Assembly (NCBI GenBank): GCA_022616535.1
Contig: JAKEEM010000004.1
Location: forward strand, 1-43,341
Length of the DNA: 43,341 bases
From: Chlorobiota bacterium
GTDB lineage: Bacteria > Bacteroidota > Ignavibacteria > Tepidaquicellales > OLB5
Direction: 5' to 3'
Positions 26,090 to 35,141 of the stretch are shown in pieces. The position numbers and the translations under genes are program-made. The notes beneath the pieces are model-generated. The model was not told where the DNA came from, did not search any database, and saw only the letters and a program-made list of their open reading frames with translations. The first letter of the stretch is position 1; each line of letters begins with the position of its first letter.

Positions 26090-27559
26090 TTGCTTCACGA
26101 CATTAAAAATACAATAAAGCAATCCGCAATTTATGGTCTAAGCAGGATTTCAACAAAACTGGTGGCTTTTATACTATTACCTTTATTAACCTTGAATTTC
26201 ACTGTCGCAGAGTATGGGATTTATGTTTTAACAGAGAGTCTATGGCAGATTTTATGGGCGGTTTTTTTGTTCGGATTTGAGTCAGGAATAGTTAGATGGT
26301 ATTTAGAATTACAAGATGAACTCAAACGGAAAAGATTCCTTTTCTCGGTCTCTGTTTTTTTATTTGTCTTCAATCTTATTTTAATATTAATTATTTACGG
26401 ATTCTCGCCCCAGTTCTCGCTTTTAATTTATGGAAATATTTCATATGCAAGACTTGTAGTTTATTCGTCACTGATTGCAGCAGTTGAGGCTTTTTCGTTT
26501 ATAATCTTTCTGCTTTTAAGGATAGAGGAAAAGGCAAAGACATATTCAATTTTTGCTATACTTATAACGTTAATAAGCTTATTGCTTCAAGTTTATTTTC
26601 TGCAGTATACAAATATCAAGCTTGAAGGTGTTTTTATATCAAAAATTATTGCTCCGCTTTTAATAATTCTCACATTGTTTCCATATTTCTTAAAACATAT
26701 CCGTTTTGGCTTCGAAAAAAAATTGCTAAAAGACTTGCTTAAATATTCATTTCCTATAATGGCAGCAAGTCTTGTTATAGCCCTGTTGAACCAGATTGAC
26801 CGTTATATTTTAGGATACTTCACAAACTTAACCGATGTTGGAATATTCGGACTTGCAAATAACATTGCCGGATTGATAAGTTTTCTTATAATCTCCCCCT
26901 TTTCCTTAGCATTCACTGTCTTATCATGGAAGAAACTTAACGATGAAAATGCAAAAAGGTTTTTCACAAAAACAACAACATATTTATTTCTCGCTGTTAT
27001 ATTTATTTCAGCAGCGATTTCACTGTTTACACCTCATTTAATAAAAGTATTTACACTTAAAACCGATTACTGGATTGCAAGCCAGTATGTTCCCCTTGTT
27101 ATTCTCGCAATGCCGTTCTACGGCATTCACTTCATAGGAGTATTTAGTTTTTACGTAACCAAAAAAACAAAATATGTTCTCTACAGTTATTTAGCAGCTC
27201 TTTTAATTAAGATTTTGCTGAACCTGGTTTTCATACCAAGTTTTTCTGTATATGGAGCGGCAATCGTAAATATATTAAGTTTCTTTTTACTTAGCTGGTT
27301 AATTTATATATTTTCTAAAAAAAATTACTTTTTTGCATACGAATGGCTAAAAATTTTGGAAATGATTTTTGCATATGCTTTAATAGTATTTCCTTTCTTC
27401 TATTTTAATTTTGAAGACCGCTTAATAGAAATAATACTAAAAGTTATTGCTCTTGCGGTTTTTCCGTTTCTTTTGTATATATTGAAGTTTTATGAGCCCA
27501 TCGAGATTAAGAGTATGAAGGGATTTATAAACAAACATCTGTTTAAAATTAAAGTCTGA
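26090..27559 (+). CDS. Wzx-type polysaccharide flippase (MOP/MATE-like superfamily)
   Basis: This 489-residue integral membrane protein has about 12-14 spans. The N-terminus IKQSAIYGLSRISTKLVAFI, with its early basic helix, is typical of O-antigen/teichoic acid flippases. The LNQIDRYILGYFTNLTDVG motif before span 7 is characteristic, with YILGYF and the following GIFGLANNIAG. It would flip lipid-linked glycan units across the inner membrane. The start is a TTG, the only start that keeps the conserved N-terminus. A TATTTTTG promoter-like string lies 4 bases before it (26078-26085), so the mRNA may be almost leaderless or the start may be imperfectly placed. It overlaps the next gene by one base. 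Confidence 0.85.
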   Translation: MLHDIKNTIKQSAIYGLSRISTKLVAFILLPLLTLNFTVAEYGIYVLTESLWQILWAVFLFGFESGIVRWYLELQDELKRKRFLFSVSVFLFVFNLILILIIYGFSPQFSLLIYGNISYARLVVYSSLIAAVEAFSFIIFLLLRIEEKAKTYSIFAILITLISLLLQVYFLQYTNIKLEGVFISKIIAPLLIILTLFPYFLKHIRFGFEKKLLKDLLKYSFPIMAASLVIALLNQIDRYILGYFTNLTDVGIFGLANNIAGLISFLIISPFSLAFTVLSWKKLNDENAKRFFTKTTTYLFLAVIFISAAISLFTPHLIKVFTLKTDYWIASQYVPLVILAMPFYGIHFIGVFSFYVTKKTKYVLYSYLAALLIKILLNLVFIPSFSVYGAAIVNILSFFLLSWLIYIFSKKNYFFAYEWLKILEMIFAYALIVFPFFYFNFEDRLIEIILKVIALAVFPFLLYILKFYEPIEIKSMKGFINKHLFKIKV

Positions 27560-28278
27560 TGAACTATAATAAATTACCAAAAGATGTTCTTTCCGTAATC
27601 AGACCTCCGATATGGGATGCATATTATTACGTCAGCTCCCTTACAAGAAAAGCTTATGAAAAAACTGTTCCTGTGTTATTAAAGAGCAATACAAAATATA
27701 ATATTTTAGACTTTGGGTGCGGTGCAAAACCTTATGAATATTTATTTGAAGGTTATATTAACAAATATGTTGGTGTAGATGTCGGAGAAAACCCCAAGGC
27801 TGAGATAAATATTGTCCCCGGGGAAAAACTTCCTTTTAACGACAATGAATTTGATATTATTTTATCCTCACAAGTTCTGGAGCATGTTGAAAACGTTGAA
27901 CAATATATGAATGAATGCAGGCGTGTTCTGAGGGGAGGGGGTCACCTGCTTCTTTCTACCCACGGCACATGGCAGTATCACGCATCGCCGTATGATTATT
28001 ACAGGTGGACTCGCATAGGCCTGAACTACTTACTTGAAAGCCATGGCTTTATAGTTGAAAAGTGTACCCCAATCTTAGGGCAGCTTGCAATAACATCACA
28101 GCTTAGATTGAGTTTCTACCATTCATTTGCAAATATGACAGGCACTCTTGGTAAAGTTCTGTTAGCTCCAGTTTCTCTGTTTTACCAGCTTAAAATGATG
28201 CTTGAAGATTTGATAACTCCGAAGAGAGTTAAAGAACGAGATTCAGCAATATTTTTAATGATAGCTAGAAAAAAATGA
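27559..28278 (+). CDS. SAM-dependent methyltransferase (glycan-locus)
   Basis: This 239-residue class I methyltransferase has motif I YNILDFGCGAKPYEYLF, the GVDVGENP acidic loop, motif IV NEFDIILSSQVLEHVENVEQ and motif VI RRVLRGGGHLLLSTHG. The GAKPY variant is common in methyltransferases of polysaccharide clusters that act on sugar or lipid-linked substrates. The ATG overlaps the flippase stop (TGATG), so the two are translationally coupled. The next glycosyltransferase starts 9 bases downstream. Confidence 0.83.
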   Translation: MNYNKLPKDVLSVIRPPIWDAYYYVSSLTRKAYEKTVPVLLKSNTKYNILDFGCGAKPYEYLFEGYINKYVGVDVGENPKAEINIVPGEKLPFNDNEFDIILSSQVLEHVENVEQYMNECRRVLRGGGHLLLSTHGTWQYHASPYDYYRWTRIGLNYLLESHGFIVEKCTPILGQLAITSQLRLSFYHSFANMTGTLGKVLLAPVSLFYQLKMMLEDLITPKRVKERDSAIFLMIARKK

Positions 28279-28287
28279 TTATCATTA

Positions 28288-29391
28288 ATGAAAAAATTTA
28301 AGATCCTATTTATAAAGAAATACGATGCAAATCCTAAATTTATTTTAAACGATATTGAAATATTGAAGGGAAAATTTGATGTAAAGGTTAATAATGTCAA
28401 AACAAAAAATAGTATTTTCATTATAATAACTCTTATTAAAGAATTTTTTTACCTGTTATTTAACACTTGGAGATTTAGGATTATTTTTATCTGGTTTGCC
28501 GATTATCATTCTTTTCTTCCGGTTTCCTTTGCGAAAATTTTCGGAAAGAAATGCGTTATTTGCGCAGGAGGATACGAATGCACATACATTCCGGAAATAA
28601 ATATGGGGGTTTTTACAGGTGAAACGTTTTCAAAAAAAGTCCGTTCCTTTTGCGCAAGTTACAGTCTAAGAAATTGCGGCATTATATTACCGGTTGATGA
28701 ATCTCTGATTGAAAACGTGAACACTTATATATATTCTGATTTACCCAATAAAACACCCCTTAAGGATGGCATGAAAAAATTTCTTCCCGCACTTAAAACA
28801 AAAATTGAAACAATTTACCTTGGTTATGATTCCGAAGCTTTTAGAAAAATAAACAACAATCCGAAAGAATACTCAGTCTTAAGCGCTGGTTTAATAATTA
28901 ACGATGACGAATACAAAAGAAAAGGGTTTGATTTGCTAATTGAGTCCGCTAAATATATGAAAGACGTGAAATTTGTTTTAATCGGGTTAAATGATGAATA
29001 CGCCGAAAAGTTATCTAAACTTGAGTTACGTAACGTTAGATTATTAAAAATATTGAATTACGAAAAACTAATTGAAGAATACAGTAAAGCAAAAGTTTTT
29101 GCGCAAATTTCAATGTTTGAAGGGCTGCCAAGCACAATCTGTGAAGCGATGTTATGCGAATGTATTCCCGTGGGTTCAAATGTGAATGGAATTCCCAAGA
29201 TTATTGATGAGTACGGTTTTTTAATCAATAAAAGGAATGTAAAAGACGTAATTGAAACGTTGTATAAAGCATTAAATTCTCCTGAGGAACTTGGATTAAA
29301 AGCCAGAAATCATATCATTAACAACTTCTCACTCCAAAACCGCAAAGCAAGGCTTCTTAATGTGCTGAATAATCTACTTAAAATCAGTTAA
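28288..29391 (+). CDS. glycosyltransferase, family 4 type
   Basis: This 367-residue GT-B protein has a less typical N-terminal acceptor domain (FRIIFIWFADYHSFLPVSFA; KCVICAGGYECTYIPE) and a standard donor-binding domain. That domain includes VLSAGLIINDDEYKRKGFDL, KFVLIGLNDE and the retaining-GT motif FEGLPSTICEAMLCECIPVG, in which two glutamates separated by seven residues contact the nucleotide sugar. It is the third gene of the flippase-methyltransferase-GT transcription unit. The donor and acceptor cannot be assigned from sequence. Confidence 0.83.
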   Translation: MKKFKILFIKKYDANPKFILNDIEILKGKFDVKVNNVKTKNSIFIIITLIKEFFYLLFNTWRFRIIFIWFADYHSFLPVSFAKIFGKKCVICAGGYECTYIPEINMGVFTGETFSKKVRSFCASYSLRNCGIILPVDESLIENVNTYIYSDLPNKTPLKDGMKKFLPALKTKIETIYLGYDSEAFRKINNNPKEYSVLSAGLIINDDEYKRKGFDLLIESAKYMKDVKFVLIGLNDEYAEKLSKLELRNVRLLKILNYEKLIEEYSKAKVFAQISMFEGLPSTICEAMLCECIPVGSNVNGIPKIIDEYGFLINKRNVKDVIETLYKALNSPEELGLKARNHIINNFSLQNRKARLLNVLNNLLKIS

Positions 29392-29474
29392 CTATTTGCC
29401 CTTTCTTTGCATTGGAATTTCAAGAAAGTTCGCTTAAATTTCATACTAATTATTAAAGTTTTACAAAATAAACT

Positions 29475-31922
29475 ATGAAAAATATTTTACTTTTTTTAAT
29501 GCTCTCTTTTACTTCCGCATTATTCACTCAGGATTTGTATATACCAAATAATCCATACGATAATGCCGATGAGCTCACTAAATCGAAAAAATCCTTCAAC
29601 CGAGAGCGCTGGTTTTACGAGCAGAGAATGTATCCCTTTAATTACATTCCTGAAGATGCTTACGGCAAAGCTGTTGAGCAGAGAAATGCAATGAGACAAA
29701 CACTCGGCTTTGCATTCGATAATGCAGTAACTTGGTCAAATATCGGACCATCACCGGGAACATACCCGGGCTACTCAAATATTTCAGGCAGAACTACTAC
29801 GGTCAGATACCATCCAACCAATCCGAGTATTATATACATAGGAGCGGCGTTCGGCGGAGTATGGCGTTCAACCAACGGAGGCAGTAACTGGGTTCCGATG
29901 TCGGATTTCGAGGTTTCGATGTCCTCGGGCTCAATTGCAATCGACCCGACCAATCCCAATATAATCTACTACGGAACCGGAGAGGCAACTTACAGCGGCG
30001 CATCTTACTATGGCAGGGGAATTTTAAAATCAACCAACGGCGGCTCAACATGGACAAATTATACATCGGGACTGCCGTCACTGACATACTGCTCAAGATT
30101 AGTTATAAGACCCGGTTTCCCAAATCAGCTTTTTGCCGCCATGGGAAACGGCGGACTCTATAAAAGCACTGATGCGGGAGTTACTTGGACACAGGTCGTT
30201 TCAGGAAGATGTGATGACATTGTTTTCTCGCCAAATGGGGCAAATGCATACATTACCGGAAGCGGAACCGGGTACAGGATATCGACAGACGGCGGTCTAA
30301 CATTTAATCCGAACGGTTCGGTATCCATGGGAACGAGAAACCATATTGCAATCTGCAGAAATGTTCCAAGTGTATTATACATCGCCGTGTATTCGGGCAG
30401 TTCAATTACAACGTGGAAATCAACAAACTCAGGTGCAAATTTCTCACAGGTTGCTGTCGGAACAAACTTTAGTGGCTCCCAGGCATGGTATGATTTTTAT
30501 ATGCAGGTTAATCCATTTGACCCCAATTATGCTTATGTCGGCTCAATCGATATATGGAGAACAACGGACGGAGGTACAAGCTTTCAAAACATTACCAACG
30601 GCTACTCAGGCGGTTATGTGCATGTTGACCAGCATAATATGGACTTCAGTCCTGTAAATTCAGATGAGCTAATTGCAGTAAATGACGGCGGCGTGTGGAA
30701 ATCAACCGACAGAGGAACAACCTTCACCAATATGAATGTTACTTTAACATTAACCCAGTTTTACAGAATAGCGTCAGACCCCTCCAACGTAAACCATGTA
30801 ATGGGCGGAACGCAGGATAACGGCACTCAGCGCACGCTTGGGACATTAAACTGGTCTGCGGCATTCGGCGGCGACGGGGGCGAAGTATGCTTCCATTCGC
30901 AAAACCAGCAGTACATTTTAGGGGAAACACAAAATAACGGTGTCAGGCGCTCTCAAAACGGCGGTTCAAGCTGGTCAAGCGCAACAAGCGGACTCAGCGG
31001 CTCAGGCGCCTGGGTTGGTCCCCTTATTTCGCACCCCACGACTTCGGGCATATTCTACACTGCACGCCAGCAGGTATTCAGGAGCGATAACTGGGGTGCA
31101 AGCTGGACGGCGATATCTTCAGGAACAAGCGGAACTATCAGAGAAATGGCTATCAGCCGTTCAAACCCAAGCGTTATGTATGCAACTTCGGGAAGCCAAA
31201 TATATAAGTCAACCAATGCAGGGACAACATATACAAATGTAACTTCGGGACTGCCGGCAAGAACAATAACAAGCGTTTATGTTCATCCTGATTCATCGAA
31301 TGTTGCAGTAATATCGTTTTCGGGTTTTGGAGCGGGAAAAATTTACAAAACCACGAACGGGGCTTCATCATGGTTCAGTATCAGCGGAAACCTGCCTGAT
31401 TCACCAACCAATGACGTTCTGATTTACTATCCCGGTACATCGACAAGCATTTATTATGCAGCAATGGACGTCGGTGTGTTCTTTACCAATAATTACGGCT
31501 CAAGCTGGATTGAGCTTGCCGACGGCCTCCCTAATACCGTGGCAATGCACCTTGATTACAATCAGGCAACAAACCGGCTCAGAATCGGAACACACGGCAG
31601 AAGCGTTTGGGAAACGGCTAATCCCGTGGGAGTAATTAATTATAACAACGAAATTCCTAATGAATTTTCACTCGGGCAGAACTATCCGAACCCGTTTAAT
31701 CCCGTTACAACCATTAAATATCAAATCATCAAAGCGGGCATGGTCAAACTCTTGGTTTTCGATATACTCGGAAGAGAGATAAAACAAATCGTTAAGGAAA
31801 ACCAGAAAGCGGGAACTTACACGGTTCAGTTCGACGCTACAGCACTGACAAGCGGGGTTTATTTTTACAAAATTCAAACAAACGAATTTTCCGAAACAAA
31901 AAAGATGATTGTTGTAAAATAG
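29475..31922 (+). CDS. large T9SS-exported BNR/sortilin-type propeller protein
   Basis: This 815-residue protein has a signal peptide (ILLFLMLSFTSALFTQ). An N-terminal segment rich in aromatic and charged residues follows (RERWFYEQRMYPFNYIPEDA). Next come many Asp-box/BNR units, including STNGGSNWVPMSD, STNGGSTWTNY, STDAGVTWTQV, TTDGGTSFQNI, STDRGTTFTN and QNGGSSWSSA. This resembles two stacked VPS10/sortilin-like or glycoside-hydrolase-74-like propellers, but catalytic aspartates cannot be assigned. The C-terminal type A sorting domain reads NYPNPFNPVTTIKYQI; VFDILGREIKQI; TKKMIVVK. It is probably a surface or secreted binding protein or enzyme. A terminator follows the stop. Confidence 0.87.
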   Translation: MKNILLFLMLSFTSALFTQDLYIPNNPYDNADELTKSKKSFNRERWFYEQRMYPFNYIPEDAYGKAVEQRNAMRQTLGFAFDNAVTWSNIGPSPGTYPGYSNISGRTTTVRYHPTNPSIIYIGAAFGGVWRSTNGGSNWVPMSDFEVSMSSGSIAIDPTNPNIIYYGTGEATYSGASYYGRGILKSTNGGSTWTNYTSGLPSLTYCSRLVIRPGFPNQLFAAMGNGGLYKSTDAGVTWTQVVSGRCDDIVFSPNGANAYITGSGTGYRISTDGGLTFNPNGSVSMGTRNHIAICRNVPSVLYIAVYSGSSITTWKSTNSGANFSQVAVGTNFSGSQAWYDFYMQVNPFDPNYAYVGSIDIWRTTDGGTSFQNITNGYSGGYVHVDQHNMDFSPVNSDELIAVNDGGVWKSTDRGTTFTNMNVTLTLTQFYRIASDPSNVNHVMGGTQDNGTQRTLGTLNWSAAFGGDGGEVCFHSQNQQYILGETQNNGVRRSQNGGSSWSSATSGLSGSGAWVGPLISHPTTSGIFYTARQQVFRSDNWGASWTAISSGTSGTIREMAISRSNPSVMYATSGSQIYKSTNAGTTYTNVTSGLPARTITSVYVHPDSSNVAVISFSGFGAGKIYKTTNGASSWFSISGNLPDSPTNDVLIYYPGTSTSIYYAAMDVGVFFTNNYGSSWIELADGLPNTVAMHLDYNQATNRLRIGTHGRSVWETANPVGVINYNNEIPNEFSLGQNYPNPFNPVTTIKYQIIKAGMVKLLVFDILGREIKQIVKENQKAGTYTVQFDATALTSGVYFYKIQTNEFSETKKMIVVK

Positions 31923-31957
31923 AAAAATACTTCAATTAATATTTACTAATATTTATG

Positions 31958-31988
31958 AAGGCTGGGTAAACACTCGGCCTTTTTTATT
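31958..31988 (+). terminator. rho-independent terminator
   Basis: AAGGCTGGGT (31958-31967) pairs with ACTCGGCCTT (31972-31981) with two G-U pairs around AAAC, followed by a T-rich run. It terminates the 815-residue cargo gene. Confidence 0.7.
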
Positions 31989-32036
31989 TATGCAAATATT
32001 TTACATAGAATAAATCGAAAAAAGGGACAGCCGAAT

Positions 32037-32360
32037 ATGGAAAAATTTATGGCTGGAGGAAGGGAATTTCCCCTGCCTGACGGTAAAATCGTCCGCTCGG
32101 CAAACATCACCCCGAACAAGGAATCAGGTATCGGTAATTGGACAAAGCAAGTGTTTTTGGAAAAATTTAAACATTTTGCAAATCCCGAAAACTTAAATAT
32201 TCAGCAGATAGGATATATGACTGTAATGCCGTGGAACGAATTTGCACTCGGGTTTAAAGAAGAGGACCTCGCAGCTGTTTATGATTATTTAATGACAATT
32301 AAACCGGTGAGCAACAAAGTTGAAAAAAATTGGATTACAGGGATTAAAATAGTATATTAA
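32037..32360 (+). pseudogene. cytochrome c domain remnant lacking the heme-binding CxxCH
   Basis: The 107 residues match the C-terminal part of a class I cytochrome c of the SCO/alcohol-dehydrogenase-subunit type. They show the sequence GREFPLPDGKIVRSANITPN, the GIGNWTKQVF helix, the axial-methionine segment MTVMPWNEFA and the final helix EEDLAAVYDYLMTIKPV. In this family a signal peptide and CxxCH lie some 60-80 residues earlier. None is found here: the frame upstream reads LHRINRKKGQPN, and a terminator lies at 31958-31988. The gene has thus lost its 5' part, presumably by deletion. It could still be transcribed, but the product could not bind heme or be exported. It converges with the HIT gene. 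Confidence 0.65.
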
Positions 32361-32366
32361 AAGAAA

Positions 32367-32705
32367 TTATCCGGGAGGCCATTTCATTGCTCTGCCGCCG
32401 AGCAGGTGGCAATGGAGATGAAAAACCGACTGACCGGCGATTTCACCTGAGTTGAAAACCAGGCGGTGTCCTTCAAGGTTCAAATCCCTGGCAATTTTTG
32501 AAGCTGCGGCAATAATATCAGCGGCAATACCTTTGTTAGACTGGTCAATTTCACTCGTCGATTCTATGTGTGTTTTGGGTATAATTAATACGTGAGTAGG
32601 TGCCTGGGGAGCAATATCGTTAAATGCTAAAATTCCGTCATCCTCGTATACTATAGCTGAGGGGATTTGTTTAGTTGCAATTTTACAAAATAAGCAGTCG
32701 TCCAT
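32367..32705 (-). CDS. HIT family hydrolase (Hint-like)
   Basis: This 112-residue protein of the histidine-triad superfamily hydrolyses purine nucleoside phosphoramidates or dinucleotides. The triad HLHCHLLGGR is at residues 96-105 (His96, His98, His100). The N-terminal CLFCKI pair (Cys4, Cys7), with later histidines, is the zinc site common in bacterial HinT/YcfF-type proteins. Length and architecture are normal for the HINT branch. It lies 24 bases downstream of the TPR lipoprotein on the same strand. Confidence 0.93.
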   Translation of the reverse strand: MDDCLFCKIATKQIPSAIVYEDDGILAFNDIAPQAPTHVLIIPKTHIESTSEIDQSNKGIAADIIAAASKIARDLNLEGHRLVFNSGEIAGQSVFHLHCHLLGGRAMKWPPG

Positions 32706-32729
32706 TAATAATTAAGCCCAGTTTTTAAT

Positions 32730-34922
32730 TTATTTTTCGTTTCCTGTCGGGTCCTCTACAGGTGCACCTTCTTCCTTCTTCATCGGAGTTTCGGGATTTT
32801 CCTCTTTTAACTCTTCGGATTTATTTTCAATTTTTTGGATGTTATTTTCTTCCAGCGGCGGCGGCTCGTTTTTCAAAGAATCATTTGAAATCACTGTGCT
32901 GTCAACTGGTGCTTTAAAACTTTCGTATGCACTAACTTTTCCGGAAATCAACGATGCAGCTTCTGAGTCAGGCACAGCTTTTACAAGTGATGAATAATAG
33001 AAATAGGCACTGTCGGGGTTCATTAAAATATTTTCGTAAATCCATCCGCAGGCGTAAAGAGCCTTATCCAGATGTTTAGAGCCGGGAAAAGAAACTATAA
33101 TTTCTTTAAAGCCGCTGAGTGCTGCTTCATAGTCTTGTGCTACAAACTTTTCCTCTGATACAAAAAACAGGCTGTCGCTTGAGTCATAAGTATTTTCATT
33201 AACCGCAGAAATACTTAGAAGCGCTCTTGTGGAATTTGCAACAGTTGAGTTGGGGAACTCGCGGATAATCTGCCTCAGAACCTCCTCGCTCTTTGCTTCA
33301 TTATTAAGGGTTCTGAATAAATCTGCAAGCGCAAAGAGAACTTTCGCTTTAAAATCATAATCCCCGGACTGCTCAAACGCCTGATTAAGGTAATACTCGC
33401 TTGAATCAGGCTCGCTCAAATCATACAAAAACAGCTCGGCAAGCTCAAACTTGGATTTTGCGATTTCCTCTTCCTTAATTCTGGCTGAATCGACCTGGGA
33501 CGTTTCAAGCGAGTCATAATAATACGTGCCGCTTAGCCCGCTTGGCTTCCCGATACCTTCTCCTTCGTCGCCTTTTTCTTTATTTTCGATTCCGTTTTCC
33601 CCCTCTTTGCCTGTCTTAATTTTAAACTCATTGTCATAATCTGTATTAATCACGCTGCCTGATATCTTGGACTGCAACTCGAAATATTTTTTAAAAATTT
33701 CTATTTTTCTGCTTGCCTCCGAACTGTATGTGCCTGCTCCCTGCTCGGTTGAATACTTGTAGTATCGGTAAGAGTTCAAATAATCTTTAAGCTTATTTTC
33801 ATAATAACGTGCTATTCTAAAGCTGGCATCCGAAGATGGAACTGAAGAAGGATAATTAGTGATTACGAAGTAATACTGGTTCAGTGCTCTTTTGTTATCA
33901 CCTTTTTGCTCGTAATAAGTGCCCTTCAGGAAGTAGATTTTTCCCAAAAATTCCGGATTATCTTTGTAACTAACTTCCAAATCTTCAAGAGACCTCTGAG
34001 CTTTAGCAAAATCATTGCTTAAAATCAGATTTTTCGAATAATTAAATCTTGCGAGGTATTCCAAATCAAATGATGTATCGTAGTCCAATACTTTGCTGAA
34101 TTCCCTCACCGCCGATTTAGGGTTCAGTCTTGCAGTAACGGAGGCAACAATGAACTGCATCTGGGCTTTGAATTCATTATCACTTGAAAGCTTAATTGCC
34201 TTTTTAAAATTTTTTATAGAACTCTCGTAATCTTTTTTACTGAGATAATATTCAGCGACTGTCTGGTAACTTTCTGAGACAACCTGTTTATCTTTGGAAG
34301 TTTTTATCAGATTTTGAAGTCGTTCAAGTGCCGGCTTTTCATTATCGAGCCTGAGCTGTGTTCTTGCGTGAAACAGCAGCGCTTCATCCAGCAGCTTACT
34401 TGAAGATAAGCGCGAGGCAAACTCGCCGAATTTTCGCTCGGCTTTAAGGTAATCGCCCAAGTAGTAGTATGATTTTCCCACCAGAAGGACGGCTTTATCC
34501 ATAAACTCGCTGCTTTTGTGATACTGAATCACCTTTGACGCCTTCTCTATTGCCTTGTTGAAGTTATCCTTAGCTTCCTGTGAAAGATTCGGCTTTGCAA
34601 AAACAGTGTCGATTCTTTCATTGTAATTTACAAGGTCTCTTGTAACATAATCTTCGTATGCATTATCAAAGTTTTCAAGCGCGTTGAAGTAAGTATTAAA
34701 ATACGTTCCGAAGTTTTCAATACGATTGCCGATAAACATATAGCTTGTAAAGTCCTGAAAATCTTCGTCAAGTGTCAGCTTATAATTCGGCTCGGGGTCA
34801 TCGATGTGCTCATTTGTCTTTTCGTCGTAGGTCTTATAATTGAAGGTCGAGCATGCCTGAAAAAAAACTGCTGTAAAAAGGGCAAGAAAAGTGATGATTT
34901 TAAGCATTTTTTGAAATTTCAT
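32730..34922 (-). CDS. TPR-repeat outer-membrane lipoprotein, PorW/SprE-like candidate
   Basis: This protein of about 730 residues starts with a lipoprotein signal (ITFLALFTAVFFQACS). Many tetratricopeptide-type helical repeats follow. The segment FNKAIEKASKVIQYHKSSEF followed by VLLVGKSYYYLGDYLKAERKF resembles the N-terminal repeats of PorW/SprE, a TPR lipoprotein needed for type IX secretion and gliding in Bacteroidota. A low-complexity segment (about 430-450) and a Pro/Glu-rich tail (about 675-731) flank a second TPR block. The window contains four T9SS cargo genes, so a secretion role is plausible. A BamD/YbgF-like role is the alternative. The ATG at 34922 is preferred over a TTG one codon earlier. 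It diverges from lon. Confidence 0.6.
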   Translation of the reverse strand: MKFQKMLKIITFLALFTAVFFQACSTFNYKTYDEKTNEHIDDPEPNYKLTLDEDFQDFTSYMFIGNRIENFGTYFNTYFNALENFDNAYEDYVTRDLVNYNERIDTVFAKPNLSQEAKDNFNKAIEKASKVIQYHKSSEFMDKAVLLVGKSYYYLGDYLKAERKFGEFASRLSSSKLLDEALLFHARTQLRLDNEKPALERLQNLIKTSKDKQVVSESYQTVAEYYLSKKDYESSIKNFKKAIKLSSDNEFKAQMQFIVASVTARLNPKSAVREFSKVLDYDTSFDLEYLARFNYSKNLILSNDFAKAQRSLEDLEVSYKDNPEFLGKIYFLKGTYYEQKGDNKRALNQYYFVITNYPSSVPSSDASFRIARYYENKLKDYLNSYRYYKYSTEQGAGTYSSEASRKIEIFKKYFELQSKISGSVINTDYDNEFKIKTGKEGENGIENKEKGDEGEGIGKPSGLSGTYYYDSLETSQVDSARIKEEEIAKSKFELAELFLYDLSEPDSSEYYLNQAFEQSGDYDFKAKVLFALADLFRTLNNEAKSEEVLRQIIREFPNSTVANSTRALLSISAVNENTYDSSDSLFFVSEEKFVAQDYEAALSGFKEIIVSFPGSKHLDKALYACGWIYENILMNPDSAYFYYSSLVKAVPDSEAASLISGKVSAYESFKAPVDSTVISNDSLKNEPPPLEENNIQKIENKSEELKEENPETPMKKEEGAPVEDPTGNEK

Positions 34923-35102
34923 CAAATAAAGTTAAGCGTTTAATATGGAACTTTCAATTTAAAACGTATGGATTTGGTATATAATTTCACTTAAATAATC
35001 GCATTTGACAGCGGTTAAGTGAGGTTTACTGACCTGACACTTCTGTTAACTATGGAACTTAGGGTTAATTAAAAACGATTAAACATAGTGATTTTAAACT
35101 TA

Positions 35103-35134
35103 TTTGAATGTCCATTAAAATAGAGTTATTTTTG
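35103..35134 (+). promoter_or_regulatory. lon promoter, Bacteroidota consensus
   Basis: TTTG (35103-35106), a 20-base spacer and TATTTTTG (35127-35134) match the Bacteroidota housekeeping promoter TTTG-N19-21-TAnnTTTG. Only 7 bases separate the -7 element from the lon ATG at 35142. The transcript would therefore be leaderless or have a leader of just a few bases. Confidence 0.65.
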
Positions 35135-35141
35135 TATTTAT

